Part shown: one piece after another, positions 20,293 to 31,638 of the stretch
How positions within the stretch are numbered: the first letter of the stretch is position 1
How the letters are laid out: every line of letters starts with the position of its first letter
From: Tetrapyrgos nigripes
Taxonomy: Eukaryota > Basidiomycota > Agaricomycetes > Agaricales > Campanellaceae
Reading direction: 5' to 3'
Assembly (NCBI GenBank): GCA_013368315.1
Contig: JAACJM010000190.1
Location: 62,001 to 126,000 of the forward strand
Length of the DNA: 64,000 nucleotides
The notes under the pieces: model-generated
Told to the model about the DNA's origin: nothing
The model's input: only the letters and a program-made list of their open reading frames with translations
The model's database searches: none
Program-made: the position numbers and the translations under genes

Positions 20293-22857
20293 TTAAGGAT
20301 TATGTCTATTCAGAGTGTCTAAATTAGAAGGAGTGGCAGTTACGGGCTCGGAACATAGGAGCGTAGCATGTAAGGGTGTCAGCGGTAGACGAGAGGGAGT
20401 GGAAGTACCGGAAAAGGGCGTAGCATGTAAAGGTGTCAGGGGTAAACGAGAACCAGATGGAGTGCTGGGTACATTCACTTGCAAACGAGCAGGGCATCGT
20501 TTGTTATTTTCTACGCAGAGGGTATATATATTCAACAACAACAAAACGAGAATAGATCAGGAATTTTGGACGTACTTCTATGTCCCTTTTGACCACAGCC
20601 ACTGCAAGTTTCCTGGGATTTTGTAGCAGGAACCACCGTTGACGGGAAATGCTTTTCAACAATGTCGAGAATCTTTTGACCGTATTCCCGCAGGTACTCA
20701 GCTCTCCACTGGATCTCTATGCGCAAGGCACTCAACGAGGTCAGTTTCTTCGACGCCGCACAGTCAACAATCCGATCAAGCATCTGATTTGACAAAAATA
20801 ATTGTGTACCCCACTGAGAGAATAAACTACCAAGCGCTTGAGGAACAACTTGTAGGCGCCACTCTTCCAGCGCGCTGCGAAGAGTCGCATGAGCTTCGTT
20901 CGGCTCGTACTTGGAAACCCGAATCTTACCCGTTCCACGAGTAGAACAAGCGAGAGAGACTGCCGGAATTTCACTAAACGCATTCGGACTGCATAGGTCA
21001 CAGCAACGCTCGGGTCTTTTTGGCCTACATCGTGCACAACCTGCAGGATTGTGCTCGTCGCAGAGAAGATGATAATTGTTGTCTAAAAATGAGTCAGGTT
21101 AACATGATACAGCTAACAAAAAAACCTTTGAATGATAGATACTCACTAACTCTGTCATTGGAGTAATAGAGAGTCACAACATGACGACGACAGGAAATTC
21201 CACGAGTAGGAGCGTTGATGAACTCGTCGAGAGCAGATCCTATGGGAATGGGTTCGTCTTGTTTACCTTTGGATCTTCGAGTCCTAGCACCGGTTGCGAG
21301 TTTGGCCTGGTACATGAGACGACGGGACTCATCAGTCTGTGCATAGTCCCCAACAGAAGCAGGAACAGTCGGCATCGTAGACGGAGTCAAATCGGCAGCT
21401 TGATCTGGACTGGGTATTTCAAGATTGCTGGCGTTGTGGACGCGCCGCCGTTTAGGCGGTGAGCCACCCTGCGCCTTAGCCTTCCGTTTAGAACTTGAAA
21501 AAGGCCCCGTGTTCTCTTTGGTCTCGGTGGAGGTAGCTGCCTTTGTCTTCTTCGTGCGATTATCTTGCTTCCTCAGGCGGTCGGCGTCAAAAAAAGTCTT
21601 TTCGACAAGAAAGACTGCTATTGCAGATGAGTCGGGACCACGGCCAGCACGTCCAAACCGTTGCCAAAGCGTGTTGAAGTCACAAGTGGCGCGATACTGA
21701 ACGACGATCTGGATATCCGGTAGATCAATACCCTAAAAATGAATATCATTAGACACGAGTAAAAAACCTGCAAGTAGAGGGAAAGTAAAGATGATCATAC
21801 CATTCCAAACGCGTCTGTTACCACCAAACCCCAGACTTCTCCTTTCTGAAAAGCCTCCAAGTTCTCATCTCGATACATACTCGTCATGGTGGCGTGAAAA
21901 TAACGAATTTTATCGTGATGACAGGATGGAAGAAGCTCTCGGAGAGCCTTGACAGCGTCTTCAGCATGTCGAGTATTGTCCATGAAGACAACAAACTTCG
22001 GCGGTGGCGGATCACCGTCCTTGAAATCAGGCGGTATTAAGAAGGAGAGATCTTGATATGTGTCGATAGGATGCTCCATTTGACGAACAACGACATCGAT
22101 ATTCGGACGGTCATTTGACATGGTGACATGCTCCGTACTCTTGGGCCGCAAGAGCAGCAGATCCACGACGTCGTCAAGTATTGTCTTGGGAAGGGTTGCA
22201 GACGCAATATGGAAGGGAATGGTCTTTGCGGTACGTGGGAGGAGATGTCGGATGATGCCTACATGAAGGTACTGGTCCCGAAAAGTCTTGCCCCACTGAC
22301 TGATGCAATGTGCTTCGTCAAAGACAAAGTACATGATCTTTGCGGCAAACTTGGGATTCTTGATGAGTGTCTGGCATAAATCTTCATTCAGTAGCTCAGG
22401 GCTAATGACTACGACATTATATTTAGCGGAAGCGATGTCCTGCGCATAATAGAGTTAGAAACTGAAGAATAAGATAGTAAACAGAATTACGCACTTTGTA
22501 AGTCTGAGCATTGGAGTTTTCTTTGCTCACTGCAATAGCAGAGAGGAAGGAGCCATCATTCAGCTGAATAGCATTCTGCTTCCCCAACAAATTGAGCGGA
22601 GTCACGACGACTGCGATATCATCACAACCTTCTGCTCGAGACATCATTAAAGCAATCCAGAATGACATAGTTTTCCCAGCCCCTGTCCGCGCAACTCCCA
22701 CAACATCTTTCCCATCATGGATAGCGAGAGCAGTCTTGATCTGCCACCAACACGGTTTCTTGCCAGTCTTTTCCTCAACGAGGTTTCGGATTTTCTTGAC
22801 ATCCCAGCCGGCAGGAAGCGGTGTTTTTCGAGAATGGTTGGGAAGCACAGCGGACAT
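20293..22857 (-). CDS. RecQ-like DEAH-box DNA helicase with C-terminal zinc knuckle
   Basis: RecQ-type superfamily 2 helicases unwind DNA with ATP. Gene model on the minus strand: exons 22857-22495, 21801-22439, 21147-21732, 20576-21082 and 20293-20510 with consistent phases, giving 770 residues. Motifs: Walker A GVARTGAGKT, VVVTPLNLLGKQ, the Walker B box DEAHCISQWG, SATLPKTILDDV, VVTDAFGMGIDLPDI across a splice, and motif VI QRFGRAGRG. After a Lys-rich linker comes a Cys-rich block (NYHLLCDEHNPAGCARC). The last splice creates CSGCGQKGHRKNNKRC, a CCHC-type knuckle, followed by a duplicated Pro/Thr-rich repeat (SRLPLTPLHAT, twice). It resembles the short RecQ-like helicases that are multicopy and sometimes telomere-linked in fungi. 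It looks intact. Confidence 0.85.
20325..20450. repeat. duplicated ~60-bp coding repeat in the last exon of the RecQ-like gene
   Basis: Two imperfect copies of a unit including GTAGCATGTAAGGTGTCAG (near 20362 and 20421) encode RLPLTPLHAT twice on the minus strand. Confidence 0.65.
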
Positions 22858-23041
22858 ATTAGTGTAGAGGGAAGTTTAGAGTACATTAGACATCTATAGG
22901 GAGCACTAACGCGACAGGAACGTCGAGACGGAAGACTGTCAACGACGACGCGTCGCATACCCCACATGACTACGCCGAGTATTTGGCTATAGGTTCCGTA
23001 CTATTTGGTTGATGCCGGAACGAGGTTGCCGTGACAGTTAT

Positions 23042-23170
23042 GCCAGCCCTCTGTCGTGAGGAGACAAAAAGATATCTAACAACATGATTGGTCCGCTTAA
23101 GAAATATTCCCATCCCCTCCTTCCTCCCCTTCTCCCTCGAAATCAAGTCTCCTCACGAACGAGGGCTGGG
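23042..23170. repeat. imperfect inverted repeat at the right edge of the DUF6589/RecQ unit
   Basis: CCAGCCCTCTGTCGTGAGGA (from 23042) pairs with TCCTCACGAACGAGGGCTGG (ending 23169), with a two-base mismatch in the middle and about 82 bp between the arms. It could be a small hairpin element or part of the unit's end. Confidence 0.65.
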
Positions 23171-23180
23171 TAGGAGCCTG

Positions 23181-23261
23181 CGATACGACCTGCATCGTCG
23201 TTCCCATATCACATATCTGGGAAGGCATAAGGAGGGCTTTGTGGTTCTCGGTTGGGAAGAC
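23181..23261 (-). pseudogene. ornithine cyclodeaminase-like pseudogene, upstream fragment
   Basis: Reverse-strand match to intact positions 42584-42664 (reads VFPTENHKALLMPSQICDMG). It joins at 23261/23262 to the 3'-untranslated region of a GH76 copy, a junction not present at the intact locus. The first about 59 codons are absent. Confidence 0.85.
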
Positions 23262-23912
23262 ACAAAGGAAAAAAATCCGTTGCGAAGAAAGATAGTAAAA
23301 ATGCAGAAAAGGAAGAGCACACAATGATAAAGGACGAGGACCCCATCACTGACGCACACCTCTCTACCCTCGTGCATTCCCACTAATACTTCCAGGCTCA
23401 TGATATTCTGGAGGTACTTCATCTTCTGTCCACTGCCCTGGCTGCAGCCTCTCATTCAACAACCTCACCAACTCCACTGTCGACATATTTGAATTCCATG
23501 TATCATCTCTGGTCGCAGCTGCAGGTGCTGTCGCATTGGCATTGACTGGTACTGACCCTGATCCCGATCCACTTGCAAACACAGACAAAGATGCGGCTCC
23601 TCCAGAACGTTAACCCTCCAAATTTCTCGCTAGCTGTATCCGTTCCTTCTCGCTCATATTTGCATTTTGCGAGACAGATAACAAAGACAAGGTCAAAGGT
23701 TGTGGTAGTGACGCCCCGGTATCTAGAGCCTGCGAGTCCATGTGCGAATCGGTGGAACTGGCATTGGGAGCTTCAGGTAATATGAATGGCGTTGGTACAG
23801 CGAATGCTTCATTGACTTCATCCCCTACCAAATCGATCTCGGGATGATCTTGTCGGCTTCTCTGTCTTCTTCGGAAGAGGAAGAACACGCCGACTGGTAA
23901 ACAAAGGAATGT

Positions 23913-25919
23913 CATCAGGAAACCGGTCCTCGGAAAATGAACCGAACATTTTTGCTAATATGTGGTTATTAGCACTGTTAGCGCCAGTAGCAAAGTTACC
24001 CCTAACCGTCGCTAATTACCTACCCCCCCTCTTCACATTAGCCAAAATTAGTACAAGATAGCAGGCAAATATTAGTACATTACCTGGATTACAATGCTCC
24101 TCAAAATGCTATCCTGTGCTTTCATATCCAAAACAGATATACATCGATCAATGAATGGCGAGTAGTACTTTTATTAAAACAAATCTAGGCTATGTACAGT
24201 TAAGAGTCATACAGAAATAAGTATAAAGAAAACCTCTGTACTTCGCCAGGTTACTCATCCTCCTCGTTACCGCTGGCCTGCTGCGAATCATCCTTGGCAC
24301 CATCAGATCCCACCTCTCCTTGAGCAGTAGATGACGGCATTGTAGTAAAAATGCAATAGTTAGCCGTGGGTGACCGGGGCAAGAAAACAACTGCAATATC
24401 AATTAGTATGTTTCATCAAATGAAAGAAGGCTCACAAAGCTCAATGTGACGAGCGAGAGCAGCTGTGATGGATTCAGAGCTGGTGGATGGGCCCTGGGGA
24501 GAAAGAAGAGAAGGTGAGCATATGTTTAAAGAAATGTGAAGGAAGATGGAAGACGGAATACAGAAAGAACACCTACCATCAACACAACCCTCTCCTGAAA
24601 GAAGGCTCACAAAGCTCAATGTGACGAGCGAGAGCAGCTGTGATGGATTCGGAGCTGGTGGATGGGTCCTGGGGAGAAAGAAGAGAAGGTGAGCATATGT
24701 TTGAAGAAATGTGAAGGAAGATGGAAGATGGAAGACAGAAAGAACACCTACCATCAACACAACCCTCTCCAGATCCCCTCAACTGCTTAATAGCCTAATA
24801 TTACTCTGTACCCAATTAAACGTGAACTAGAGAAGCATATGGCAAAGGTGGAGCTACATACCAACAATCTTTCTGTATGTCATGGAGGTCAGCACGAACT
24901 GTGATCTGAGGACAGGGGAAAAGAACACGCACCCCCAGAGGTGCTGGCAACAATGGTGGTCGCAATAGTGGTAAATGACCCACTGGACGTGGTAGAGCTG
25001 GTGCTGGCAATACTACCAGAAACAGTCTCTCCACTATTTGCATGTAAGACGGGTCTTCAGTAGGAAAGATCCAAACGCGAAGAAAAAATAACACATACAA
25101 ATCACCCTAATCAACATCAGCATTACCGGGTTAAGCTGGTCAACAGTTACGCCAACTTTGGATGCAAGATCTCATCAAAAACCGCAGCTTGACCTTGTAG
25201 CCTTGTACATCTTGGAACATGCCGTTCTGGAGGAGACGGGTGCGGTGGTGCCAGTGGTAGTACTTAGCTTCCACTAATGTGCTCTCAAGGAAGATGAGAG
25301 CAAAAAAGAAAATAGTTTGGTTACGAAGGAGAAGGAAAAGAGCGAAAGCTGGAGGAGCAACAGTGGACGTTAGGTGGAGACGTTGAGTAAGAGGGGAGCG
25401 GCCGCAAAAAATCAACATTGCGGTCACATGCAGCGGAGTTTGAACCGACTTGACGCGTTCTTGACCGCGCCGTTAAAATCGGGTTAGCGACGGCGCTACG
25501 GTAGTATGTTCCCTCCTTCATTACTTATCAATGAAGCCCCTACGACAGGCCTCTAGGCAGCCACAAAAAAGGACAGATGAAATTGTAGTTGCAGGAATAC
25601 CTTTAGATATGATTGTGCTTTGAAATGGGCTGGTCTGACTGTCTGTACTTCCAGAGTGGACTTCGGAGAATCTTCCCAGTGCTTGCTCATCTTTTCTAGT
25701 TAGCCATTCCATAGGATCTTGTGTAAGATGTAATATCAGATAATGTCTGCTAACAAACTGATAATTTTTCTATGCCTCCACTAAATTCAAGTAACTTTTG
25801 GTAGTGTGTCTTGGAGATATCAAATTAATGAGAAAAGCTGCCGATTATCGGAGCTACCAATGTTATTGATAATCTGAGCTAAGTTAGCGTCGCATTATCC
25901 GAGGACCAGTTCCCTGATG
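23913..25919. mobile_element. 2.0-kb TIR DNA element inside the GH76 pseudogene
   Basis: 27-bp terminal inverted repeats match at 24 of 27 positions: CATCAGGAAACCGGTCCTCG at 23913 and its reverse complement ending at 25919. Alignment to the paralogous empty site (46670-46690) places the insertion precisely. The flanks suggest only a 2-bp GT duplication, so the superfamily is unclear. It contains no recognisable transposase. Possible short spliced coding fragments lie on the minus strand (24250-24480, ending ASGNEEDE; and 25142-25330 with EAKYYHWHHRTRLLQNGM). It is probably non-autonomous with captured sequence. Confidence 0.8.
24420..24771. repeat. 176-bp tandem duplication inside the 2-kb TIR element
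   Basis: GAAAGAAGGCTCACAAAGCT recurs at 24420 and 24596 with nearly identical sequence through GAACACCTACCATCAACACA. Only a few base changes separate the copies. Confidence 0.9.
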
Positions 25920-28107
25920 GTGATACCACCGATGACACCTCCTACTATTGGTCCTATGTTGGATCCATCATCACCATCACCGTCAGTGTTCGGAAGCGTA
26001 TCGTTGGTAAGAGGAATGGCAGCGAGCAGACCACTTATAGCCGTAGTCTGATTCTCCGCGTTAAAGGTTGAATAGGGGGGTCCGACCCAGGAAGAACCGT
26101 AGATGTTGGTTTGGCCGGTGGTTGCTTGCTCGAGGATGGCATTGTACTGGTGGATGATATAAGTACCAGACTTGTTAATGCAGTCGAACTCAAGCCAACA
26201 CTCACCTGAACCCCAAGATAGTCCTTGATATAATTACGCATATCTGAAGGCGTTGTGTTCCTGTAATAGGCTGCTGATAACCCTCGGACAAGTAAACTAT
26301 CTGTGTACCAAACAGTATTAGCAGTGGGCAGACAGATGTATCGTAGAACAACTCGCCTCCATTTGTGACAACACCATCTTTTCCTTGCCATACATCATTC
26401 CTTATCGCTGCATCAACTGTTTCCCTCAGCCTGTTCATACCAGACCATCATCAGTATCATTATCATCAACCCCAGCTTAACAACAATCAACTTCGAGAGG
26501 ACGACTCACAACTGCTGCGTAGACGCATTCCCCGTAATCTGTGCCAAAATCGCCAAACCCTCAATCATCAATCCAGAATTAGACGGAAACACTCCATCCA
26601 CAATGGCACATTGCTCCTCTCCTTTCGCCGAGATGTTATCCTGCACGGCGCTTTCGATGTTGTATAAATGCGCGTGGATGAAGGAGAGGGATTGAGTGGC
26701 CGCGTTGAGGAAGGTTTGGTTAGATGTTGCTTCGGCGAGGGAGGCTGAGAGGCTGGTGTATGAATTTATGAATATGAAGATGACTCAGGACCGGGACCAC
26801 TCAAATTAAAAAGGATCTAGCGTAAGTAGTAGGATTGGCTATATTAGTAAGAGTCCGAGTCCAGGGAAGACTGTTGGAAAGGGAGGACATGATAAACTCA
26901 CCCAGTGCCCAATCCATTCAAGTGCGATTCAGCTGGATCGGTTTGCTGTTCACGTGGGATTCATCAACTTCTTTTAAAAAGAAAAATAACGAAGAATATT
27001 TACCCAAAACGTCCCACCAGCCATTGTAACTGTGCAAAACCGAAGTAAGTAAGGTCAAGATCAGAACGGCATTGCATAGACATGACTCTGACTCACTCCC
27101 TTGACAAGTCTTCGAAATCCGAAACTCCTTCACAGGTGTCGACATGGCGTTGACCTCGTTTTCTTTGAGCGTATAGTTGTACCCAGATGTCCATGAATCT
27201 ATCGCAAAGTTCAGAAAATTGTCGTCCTTGTAGGCTGCGTAGGCTCTTGTGGCGGCGTATCCGTATGTGCTGGATTTTAGCGTAAGCAAAAGTTAGGAGA
27301 AAGAGAGATCTGAGACTTACAGTCCGTAGTTGAGCTAAACGGTCCAGTGATAGTGTAACGATGGAACAGTATGAGAATGACAAGGAATTCGAATGAAAAG
27401 GGAAACTGGGAAATGCACTGACACTGGGAAGGCCACATTAACCAACCAATCAACGTTTCAGAACGACTCGGAGGAATGGGTCGGAAAATGGTAACGCAAA
27501 ACGCACAATGAACCCAAAAACAACGGATTAATACCCTCCGCACTCTGAAGATACCCCTTCAACTGATCTTTATACTTTGTCTGGTTCGTGAGTTGATCGA
27601 ATTCTGCCATTTGAGCGTAAAGGATTGCGGCTGAGCCATATGATAGACCTGGGATGCGTTTGTGGTGATGGTAGAGGTGATGGAGACGGGGACGGGGACG
27701 GGGACGGTGATGCCGAAGTTGAAGGTATTTAAAGGTAAAGGTAAAAGACCAAAGACAGACGAAGTCAGATCCAGGGAGACGTGTATAAGACGAGACAACT
27801 CACTTTCAAACTGTGCTCTATCACTCAGATTACTTATAGCCTTCTCCAAGGCCGCACTGGCAATGTTGGCTCTATCTTCCGGAGAAATCGTTATGTTGGG
27901 TTTCTGTCAAGGCCAAGGAAAAAATGTCAGCGTCAGCTACGCCTGAAATTAAAATGTTGCGTAGAAGAAAGAAAAAGAGGACTATCTACTTACCCGCCAA
28001 GCCGAATCAGATTCAAAAGATTGCGAACGGACACACTGGGCTGCATATGAAGCTACCAGCACCCCAAGCCAGAGCTTATGGATACAGCTGTACATGCACA
28101 TGCACAT

Positions 28108-28391
28108 ACACGATGGAGGTGGAACCAAGGGGGAAACTGAACAATGGGAGTGGGAAAGCATTGAAACGTTGAAAGCTTGACAACGATGTTGTACTCGAGA
28201 TCTGTAGGTACAAATCAGTAAGTGTGTAACAAACTTGAAGCCCGTGAGATCTCTGGTAGTAATTTGTTGCACTTGATCATGACTTGTTCTGTGAATAGTG
28301 TATACTTAGTTCGCGCAATAATGAGATGCTTGAAACCAATACGCAGCCTGCGCCCTTGAAAGGCATGGAAGGTGTAATACCGGATCGATGT
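28108..28391. other. upstream flank of the inverted GH76 copy
   Basis: No gene. Aligns in reverse to 44100-44440 upstream of the intact GH76 gene, so the duplicated block includes its promoter region. Confidence 0.6.
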
Positions 28392-29100
28392 TCACGTTCC
28401 TGCCAAGGCAGGAAGGCAATGCAACACCGCATTTCGCAATCTACTTTGCCGGGCATGGTACATCCAGTAGCGTCGCGTCTGCACGGCACCCCCGGCTCCG
28501 ATCAAGTTTGTTCTTGATGTAGAGCAGTTGGAGAATATGCCGTTTTGCAGCGAGAATTGGTCGAGTTGTCGACTCTTCTGTGAAAGGATATAAGTTTCTA
28601 ACTTTCGCTGCAGAAGATTCAGCACAGGCCTCCGAAGAATTCAATCGGGTTTATCGGCAACTGCGTAATGATGCTTACAAGAGATCTTGCAAGGTTCTAC
28701 ACAAAACATATTCCAGTCTCAATTGTTGCCAGAGTTTGCCTAATTCGCATTGAATGAGGTTATGTAGAGCGTGGTATAGATGTTCAAAATGGTCTTGCAT
28801 AGACATGGTAGAGAGTAGAGTGACTTTATCCAGTAAGAATTGAGCGATGGTGTTTGCACGAACGGATTTATTTTGCTTATTGGGCACAGAGTTGTCCAGA
28901 CGGTAATGTATTTGGGATAGGTCCAATGTAGACAGTTGTTGAAGGATATCAATATAGTTTTCTATTGATAGCGACAGAATACCGGGGCAAGTACTGGCAG
29001 CGCGATGAAGGGAGTCGGCGACAGTCATGGCTGTAGGTGATGAAGAAAAATGGAAAGGAACGGAACAACGTAGAAGTTCCCACTCGGAGCTGGCCGTCAA
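28392..29100 (-). CDS. unrecognised hypothetical gene or fragment
   Basis: An open frame at 28675-29100 reads with plausible amino-acid composition from an ATG near 29028 (MTVADSLHRAASTCPGILSL, later LDKVTLLSTMSMQDHFEHLY). A further coding-like stretch follows at 28470-28620 (KLETYILSQKSRQLDQFSLQ). The join between them is not convincing. The 3' end runs into the duplicated GH76 upstream block, so the gene may be truncated. No family recognised. Confidence 0.3.
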
Positions 29101-29244
29101 AATTCAAACTCCCGTTGGCGACGCCAATGTCATTCGGTAGTATGGAAGTATCCAGGCCACTCGAGAATCTTGAGTCGTACTTATCGCAAACTTATAGTAC
29201 AGAGCGTGCCAGCCCAATCTTTCTTTCAGTCGTGAAGTTTGAAC

Positions 29245-29896
29245 TAGTGATGTGCGGGCTCGGGCCTAAGCCCTAAGCCAGCCCAAACCAGGCCCCAAAA
29301 AGCCCAAGCCAAGCCAGGCCCGACACAGGGCTTGCAGGGCCTGAGGGCCCGGGCTTGAGATTTTGCAAGCCCTCAGGCCAGGGCCGGCCCTGGCCTGTGC
29401 AGCGCTATTTCCATTTTGGGAAATGGTGCAGTCAGCGACAAGTTTTCACTTTCAAGATTGGTGCAGAGTGTCTTCATCTTGACAGAGTGAAATACTACAT
29501 TACTTATATGTCTTGATCATGCTAGTAATGATAATATATGGTGGGGTAGGAGGATAGGGGTGTTTGTATATATTTGGCTAAAGCTTTTGCAGACTGAACT
29601 ACGATGCAGCTCTACGTTGGCATCCCTTCCATGCCATTTTCCCATCGGAGGTCTCCAATAGTCAGAGATGGTCCCGAGTATCCAGAGTAACCTCTTTGTG
29701 TGTATATAGTAAGTCAAAGATGACCTCGGAATATCCCGAAAAAATTCTCCAAAAAGCCCTGGCTCAGGCCCGAGCCTGGCCAGGCCTGCATCGGGCTTGG
29801 GCTCAAGGCTCGGGCCTCCATATTATCAGGCCTGAGCCCTCCAAAGCCAGGCCCAAGCCCCGGGCTTCAGGCCAAGCCCAGGCCCGCACATCACTA
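29245..29896. mobile_element. non-autonomous hAT-like element 1 (652 bp)
   Basis: Starts TAGTGATGTGCGGG and ends with its inverted complement CCCGCACATCACTA. It is flanked by a perfect 8-bp target duplication GTTTGAAC (29237-29244 and 29897-29904), the hallmark of hAT insertions. The ends are rich in GGGCTCGGGCC-type repeats. No coding capacity was seen. Confidence 0.93.
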
Positions 29897-29904
29897 GTTT
29901 GAAC

Positions 29905-30220
29905 AGATATGTAGTACGATTTGGATACAATTGGGCGTCATGATTCAGGAATCAGAAGGCGTAATTATAAGTAAACTACCTGTACGTATCTACTAAGTAA
30001 GTACATCCCGTGAAACATCAGTTACATAGTATACATACTTCAACTTCAAACTTGAAGTAGCCATCCCAAAACCGTACGCGTGCTGCAAGAATAACCAACA
30101 TTGTAAATAATAGTAACAACTAGAACCGTAACCATGATCATACTAAAGACAGATCCATTCAAAGAGGGTATCCCGAACAAAAGTACAAAAATTCTACAAG
30201 TTGTGGCCCATTATCATCAT
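29905..30220. other. 3' flank of the secreted-protein gene
   Basis: No gene seen. Shares sequence with 35190-35520, the 3' flank of the broken second copy, including GTGAAACATCAGTTACATAG. Confidence 0.6.
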
Positions 30221-30971
30221 CTAGAAGAAAGTGGCCATCTGAGCAGCATTGTACGCATTACGAACGGAGAATGGTGAAGTAGCATCGTTCCAGTTGCTAC
30301 CAGAAACAACGACAGTGTTGTGTCCTGCGTCGAGACCGCTGAAGCCAAAGTCGGTCTGTAGTAGTAATAGTAATCGAAGAGAAATGGTCAACGTATGAAT
30401 AGAAAAGAGATCGGAAGAAAACCACGCACGGTAGTAAGAGACCCAGATTCATCAACCAAGTCTCCAAAGTGACCAACAATAGCCGAATCATACCCAACAT
30501 GATGTCCAGAAACACGAAGCAAGTCGGAGCTGAATCGGGAGCTTGAGGCGAGGAATTGGTGGAAGACTACAGTCTGAGTCTCAACCTCGCAAATTTGTTC
30601 CGTAATAATCCTCTTAGCCATCTCTTGAAGGACGAGAAGTCGCTGCTGGACAATCTCGATAGAGATGGAATGGCAAACGAGGGTTTCTTGTTGCTGGACG
30701 ATGGTTTGGTCTTGGATGATACCGCAAAAGTTGTCTGAGCCGTAAAAGTTGTCGAAACCACTGAGAGAGGAGAAGCCACCCCAGTTGTCGAAGCTGTGGA
30801 TTGTGCCGCGGTGGTCTAAGTAAAGTAAGTAAGAGAAGAAGTGGATGCGTAAGGTTTAACGACTGCCAGTGCATATATATGCATGATGATGGACGTACTC
30901 AAAGGTGCTGCAAGAGTGCTACCAGCCAAAGCAGCGACGAAACCGAAAGCAAGAGCGATTTTAGAGAACAT
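30221..30971 (-). CDS. small secreted protein of a basidiomycete-specific family
   Basis: Three exons on the minus strand (30899-30971, 30430-30815, 30221-30355; phases consistent) encode 197 residues. A signal peptide is clear (MFSKIALAFGFVAALAGSTL, then AAPL). The mature part begins HRGTIHSFDNWGGFSSLSGF and contains GIIQDQTIVQQQETLVCHS, VQQRLLVLQEMAKRIITEQI and VGYDSAIVGHFGDLVDESGS, and ends SNWNDATSPFSVRNAYNAAQ. I recognise this as a recurrent secreted or wall-associated mushroom family without known function. It has no internal stops. A decayed paralogue lies at 35523-36003. Confidence 0.82.
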
Positions 30972-31638
30972 GTTGCAAGTCGTTGAGCAGTAAAGCTGCA
31001 AGATGATGGAATCAGTGCCTCAAATTGAAGTCGAACGAGTTGAATGGAACGTCGTACAGAGTAAATTCGCTTGGAACTTTAGAAATAATTATGAGAAGGA
31101 TGAAAAAGAGTCCGTAGGCTACCTGGCCGAAAAGAACGAAGAGAGGATGGAGAGAAGAAGCAAACGAAGATGTTGATGCTCTTCCAGGTCGAAGAAGCTC
31201 AGCTTTTATAGCCTTCTCTGAGAGCAGTGTCTGCCACTCTGGCGTATGGACCATGCCAGAATTCTCTGCACGAGCGTCGAGTACCGTTCTTTTGGACCTC
31301 GGAAAACAGCGAGCAGTATTACCTGTACCACAGGCCAAGCCCCCGCCCGAATGCCAAGCCCAATATCTAGCCAGAGAAAAAGCACGAGTATCTAGAGGTA
31401 TTGATCCACATCAAATAAAAGGCATACATTTTTGCTGTAAGAGCTTGTCGTACTTGACTGCCAGCTGACGGCTGACGGCTCTGCGATGCGGCATGGTACT
31501 ATGGGCGCAATTGATGGGAGGACTCCTAGTAACTGGCAAGTATGTTTCACAGATGTCTCCATCTCTCTCTGGAGTGAAGGCTTTGTGGGCCACCGCTTCG
31601 CGTGGCAATAACGAGGCCCTTATTTGATTGTTGTAATA
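30972..31638. other. upstream region of the secreted-protein gene, no other gene seen
   Basis: Likely holds the promoter. No family-like reading was found on either strand. Confidence 0.4.

Larger units (their letters stand above)
16420..23180. mobile_element. putative mobile unit carrying DUF6589 and RecQ-like helicase genes
   Basis: The two halves of the cyclodeaminase pseudogene are contiguous in the intact gene (42664/42665) but here are separated by about 6.75 kb that contains exactly two complete-looking genes, tail to tail. The left flank ends TATAGGTAC (16411-16419) and the right flank starts near TAGGAGC (23171-23177), so a short target duplication of the TAGGTAC type is possible but imperfect. 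No convincing terminal inverted repeats were found, although an imperfect inverted repeat (23042-23064 with 23147-23170) lies at the right edge. That this is an inserted mobile unit is an inference from the split pseudogene. Confidence 0.6.
23364..28107 (-). pseudogene. GH76-type alpha-1,6-mannanase pseudogene (inverted copy)
   Basis: Diverged inverted copy of the gene at 44460-47283, homologous from upstream flank (to about 28450) to 3'UTR (23262). The start ATG is at 28107 with a signal peptide (LWLGVLVASYAAQC). Catalytic-domain blocks are retained: AEFDQLTNQTKYKDQLK, YKDDNFLNFAIDSW with the Asp pair, and VVQDNISAKGEEQCAIVD. The frame is broken twice: a 2-kb element (23913-25919) sits in the membrane-anchor exon, and an 11-base loss near 23612 (NLEG then a stop) shifts the cytoplasmic tail. 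The upstream exons could still make a soluble catalytic domain if transcribed. Confidence 0.85.

Noticed and set aside
16420..23170. Classical terminal inverted repeats for the DUF6589/RecQ unit
   Set aside because: Comparison of AAAGGAGCAGGCC at the left with CCCAGCCCTCG at the right gives no convincing match; only short GGGCTGG words are shared.
16420..23180. Giant Starship- or Helitron-like element
   Set aside because: No DUF3435 tyrosine recombinase, no Rep/helicase fusion and no TC..CTRR ends were seen; the helicase is RecQ-like and separate.
24416..24782. Repeated minus-strand frames with signal-like segments
   Set aside because: They arise from the 176-bp tandem duplication and cross likely intron boundaries; only short exon-like pieces are plausible.
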